A stretch of DNA of 13,658 bases. Source: an uncultured Bacteroidota bacterium. GTDB lineage: Bacteria; Bacteroidota; Bacteroidia; Flavobacteriales; Flavobacteriaceae. The notes beneath the pieces are model-generated. The model made no database searches, was not told where the DNA came from, and worked only from the letters and a program-made list of their open reading frames with translations. The stretch is from the NCBI GenBank assembly GCA_903837025.1, contig CAILTC010000101.1, forward strand, positions 1 through 13,658, in the 5' to 3' direction. Made by a program: the position numbers and the translations under genes. Of the stretch, positions 13,327 to 13,658 are shown piece after piece (within the stretch, counting starts at the first letter, position 1; each line of letters starts with the position of its first letter).

Positions 13327-13493
13327 TCTCTCTTTCTTAAATATTTAGCTACTGTATTATTTGCCAATTTCCTCAAAAATCCTAAGATATTCTTGGCTTG
13401 TTCGAGCGTTAAATCCAGTCCTTCTGTCTTTAACATTTCCAAAGCTTTCTCTGGAGTGATTCTTCTTTTTTCATTCTCTTCTTCATTTTTCAT
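13323..13493 (-). CDS. Small 56-residue protein coupled to the recombinase
   Basis: An ATG at 13493-13491 opens a 56-residue frame starting MKNEEENEKRRITPEKALEM and ending AKYLRKRE. The N-terminus is highly charged; the rest, TPEKALEMLKTEGLDLTLEQAKNILGFLRKLANN, reads as two or three amphipathic helices. It has no membrane span, cysteine or enzyme motif. It is preceded by a strong Shine-Dalgarno site (AAGGAGG, 6-base spacing), and its TGA overlaps the recombinase ATG as ATGA, so the two are co-translated. I do not recognise a named family, though similar short proteins beside recombinases in Bacteroidetes seem familiar. A role in controlling the recombinase or setting its direction is possible but inferred from position only. 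The gene is short enough to be missed by routine calling. Confidence 0.75.
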   Translation of the reverse strand: MKNEEENEKRRITPEKALEMLKTEGLDLTLEQAKNILGFLRKLANNTVAKYLRKRE

Positions 13494-13497
13494 CACG

Positions 13498-13505
13498 CAC
13501 CTCCT
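13498..13505 (-). promoter_or_regulatory. Strong Shine-Dalgarno site of the 56-residue gene
   Basis: AGGAGGTG on the - strand, within AAAAAAGGAGGTGCGTGATG, is a near-perfect anti-16S match with 6 bases between GGAGG and the ATG. It fixes the start codon. Such sites are rare in front of Bacteroidetes chromosomal genes, and the other genes here lack one. Confidence 0.8.
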
Positions 13506-13517
13506 TTTTTCAATAGC

Positions 13518-13541
13518 AAAAGACCTCCAAAACGGTCTTTT
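13518..13541 (-). promoter_or_regulatory. Leader hairpin upstream of the small gene and recombinase
   Basis: A perfect 8-bp stem, AAAAGACC with GGTCTTTT, and an eight-base loop (GTTTTGGA on the - strand) lies between the -7 box and the Shine-Dalgarno site, 13 bases before the latter. The T run after the stem is short (TTTT then GC), so it could be a weak terminator, an mRNA-stability element or a protein-binding site. Confidence 0.5.
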
Positions 13542-13570
13542 ACTAATTCGACATATATCACACTTCCTTA

Positions 13571-13578
13571 CAAAGATA
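13571..13578 (-). promoter_or_regulatory. Candidate -7 box of the integration module
   Basis: TATCTTTG on the - strand matches TAnnTTTG, 78 bases upstream of the small-gene ATG. The expected -33 position (near 13598-13600) reads TGA rather than TTG and lies within a short direct repeat, suggesting a weak or regulated promoter. Confidence 0.5.
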
Positions 13579-13641
13579 GAATGGATTTTTTTCTAAATCA
13601 TAGGTGAAATATAATCATGATAGGAGACAATATGTAATAAA

Positions 13642-13656
13642 AAAACACCCTTTAAG
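13642..13656 (-). terminator. Possible 3' half of a terminator at the window edge
   Basis: On the - strand CTTAAAGGGTGTTTTTTTATT looks like the right arm and T run of a terminator whose left arm (ACACCCTTTAA or similar) would be outside the window. If so, an element gene on the - strand ends just beyond the right edge. Confidence 0.3.
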
Positions 13657-13658
13657 CA

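Larger units (their letters stand above)
11770..13658. mobile_element. Left edge of an element integrated at tRNA-Val (partial)
   Basis: A serine recombinase reading into the tRNA 3' end, plus a small coupled gene with its own leader, marks one end of an integrated element (prophage, conjugative or mobilisable element, or genomic island). Only the integration module is visible; no cargo, mobilisation or phage structural gene is in the window, so the type of element cannot be told. The Shine-Dalgarno site in front of the small gene contrasts with the host-type genes to the left and agrees with foreign origin. Confidence 0.7.

Noticed and set aside
13393..13596. 67-codon frame on +
   Set aside because: Antisense to the 56-residue gene and its leader, which has a strong ribosome-binding site and coupling; the + frame has neither.

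Overview
The window looks like chromosome from a low-GC member of the Bacteroidetes, most likely Flavobacterium or a close relative. The evidence is AT-rich coding DNA, genes mostly without Shine-Dalgarno sites, several promoters with the Bacteroidetes -7 box TAnnTTTG, a TonB-like protein with a poly-glycine tract after its membrane anchor, and intergenic repeats of kinds I recall from flavobacterial genomes. No species can be named from the sequence.

Left part (1-3951, + strand): the 3' part of a FabH-like ketoacyl-ACP synthase III, a small SAM-methyltransferase-like protein, a family 2 glycosyltransferase (overlapping the methyltransferase by one base), then an MlaE-type permease and MlaF-type ATPase joined by an ATGA overlap. 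The theme is envelope lipid or glycan synthesis and lipid transport. A hairpin ends the mlaF unit.

Middle part (3981-7636, - strand): reading in transcription order, an acyl-CoA dehydrogenase closed by a good terminator, then an SDR oxidoreductase, a SprT-like zinc metalloprotein (TTG start) and a mannose-1-phosphate guanylyltransferase. The last three lie close enough to form one operon.

The 494-base gap 7637-8130 holds the dehydrogenase promoter and a GC-rich island with a -7 box, stacked hairpins with a GAAA tetraloop and a weak terminator. I interpret this as a structured non-coding RNA gene.

8131-11654: a TonB-like energy transducer on + converges on exbB-exbD on -, separated by a perfect 18-bp hairpin terminator and a palindromic repeat. 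folC follows, divergent from exbB.

Right part (11672-13658): a tRNA-Val(UAC) gene with a textbook Bacteroidetes promoter, encoded CCA and a strong terminator, followed by the edge of an integrated element. A large serine recombinase on - is read through the tRNA terminator and the tRNA 3' half and stops in the anticodon loop. Upstream of it is a 56-residue gene coupled by an ATGA overlap, with a strong Shine-Dalgarno site, a leader hairpin and a -7 box. The rest of the element lies beyond the window.
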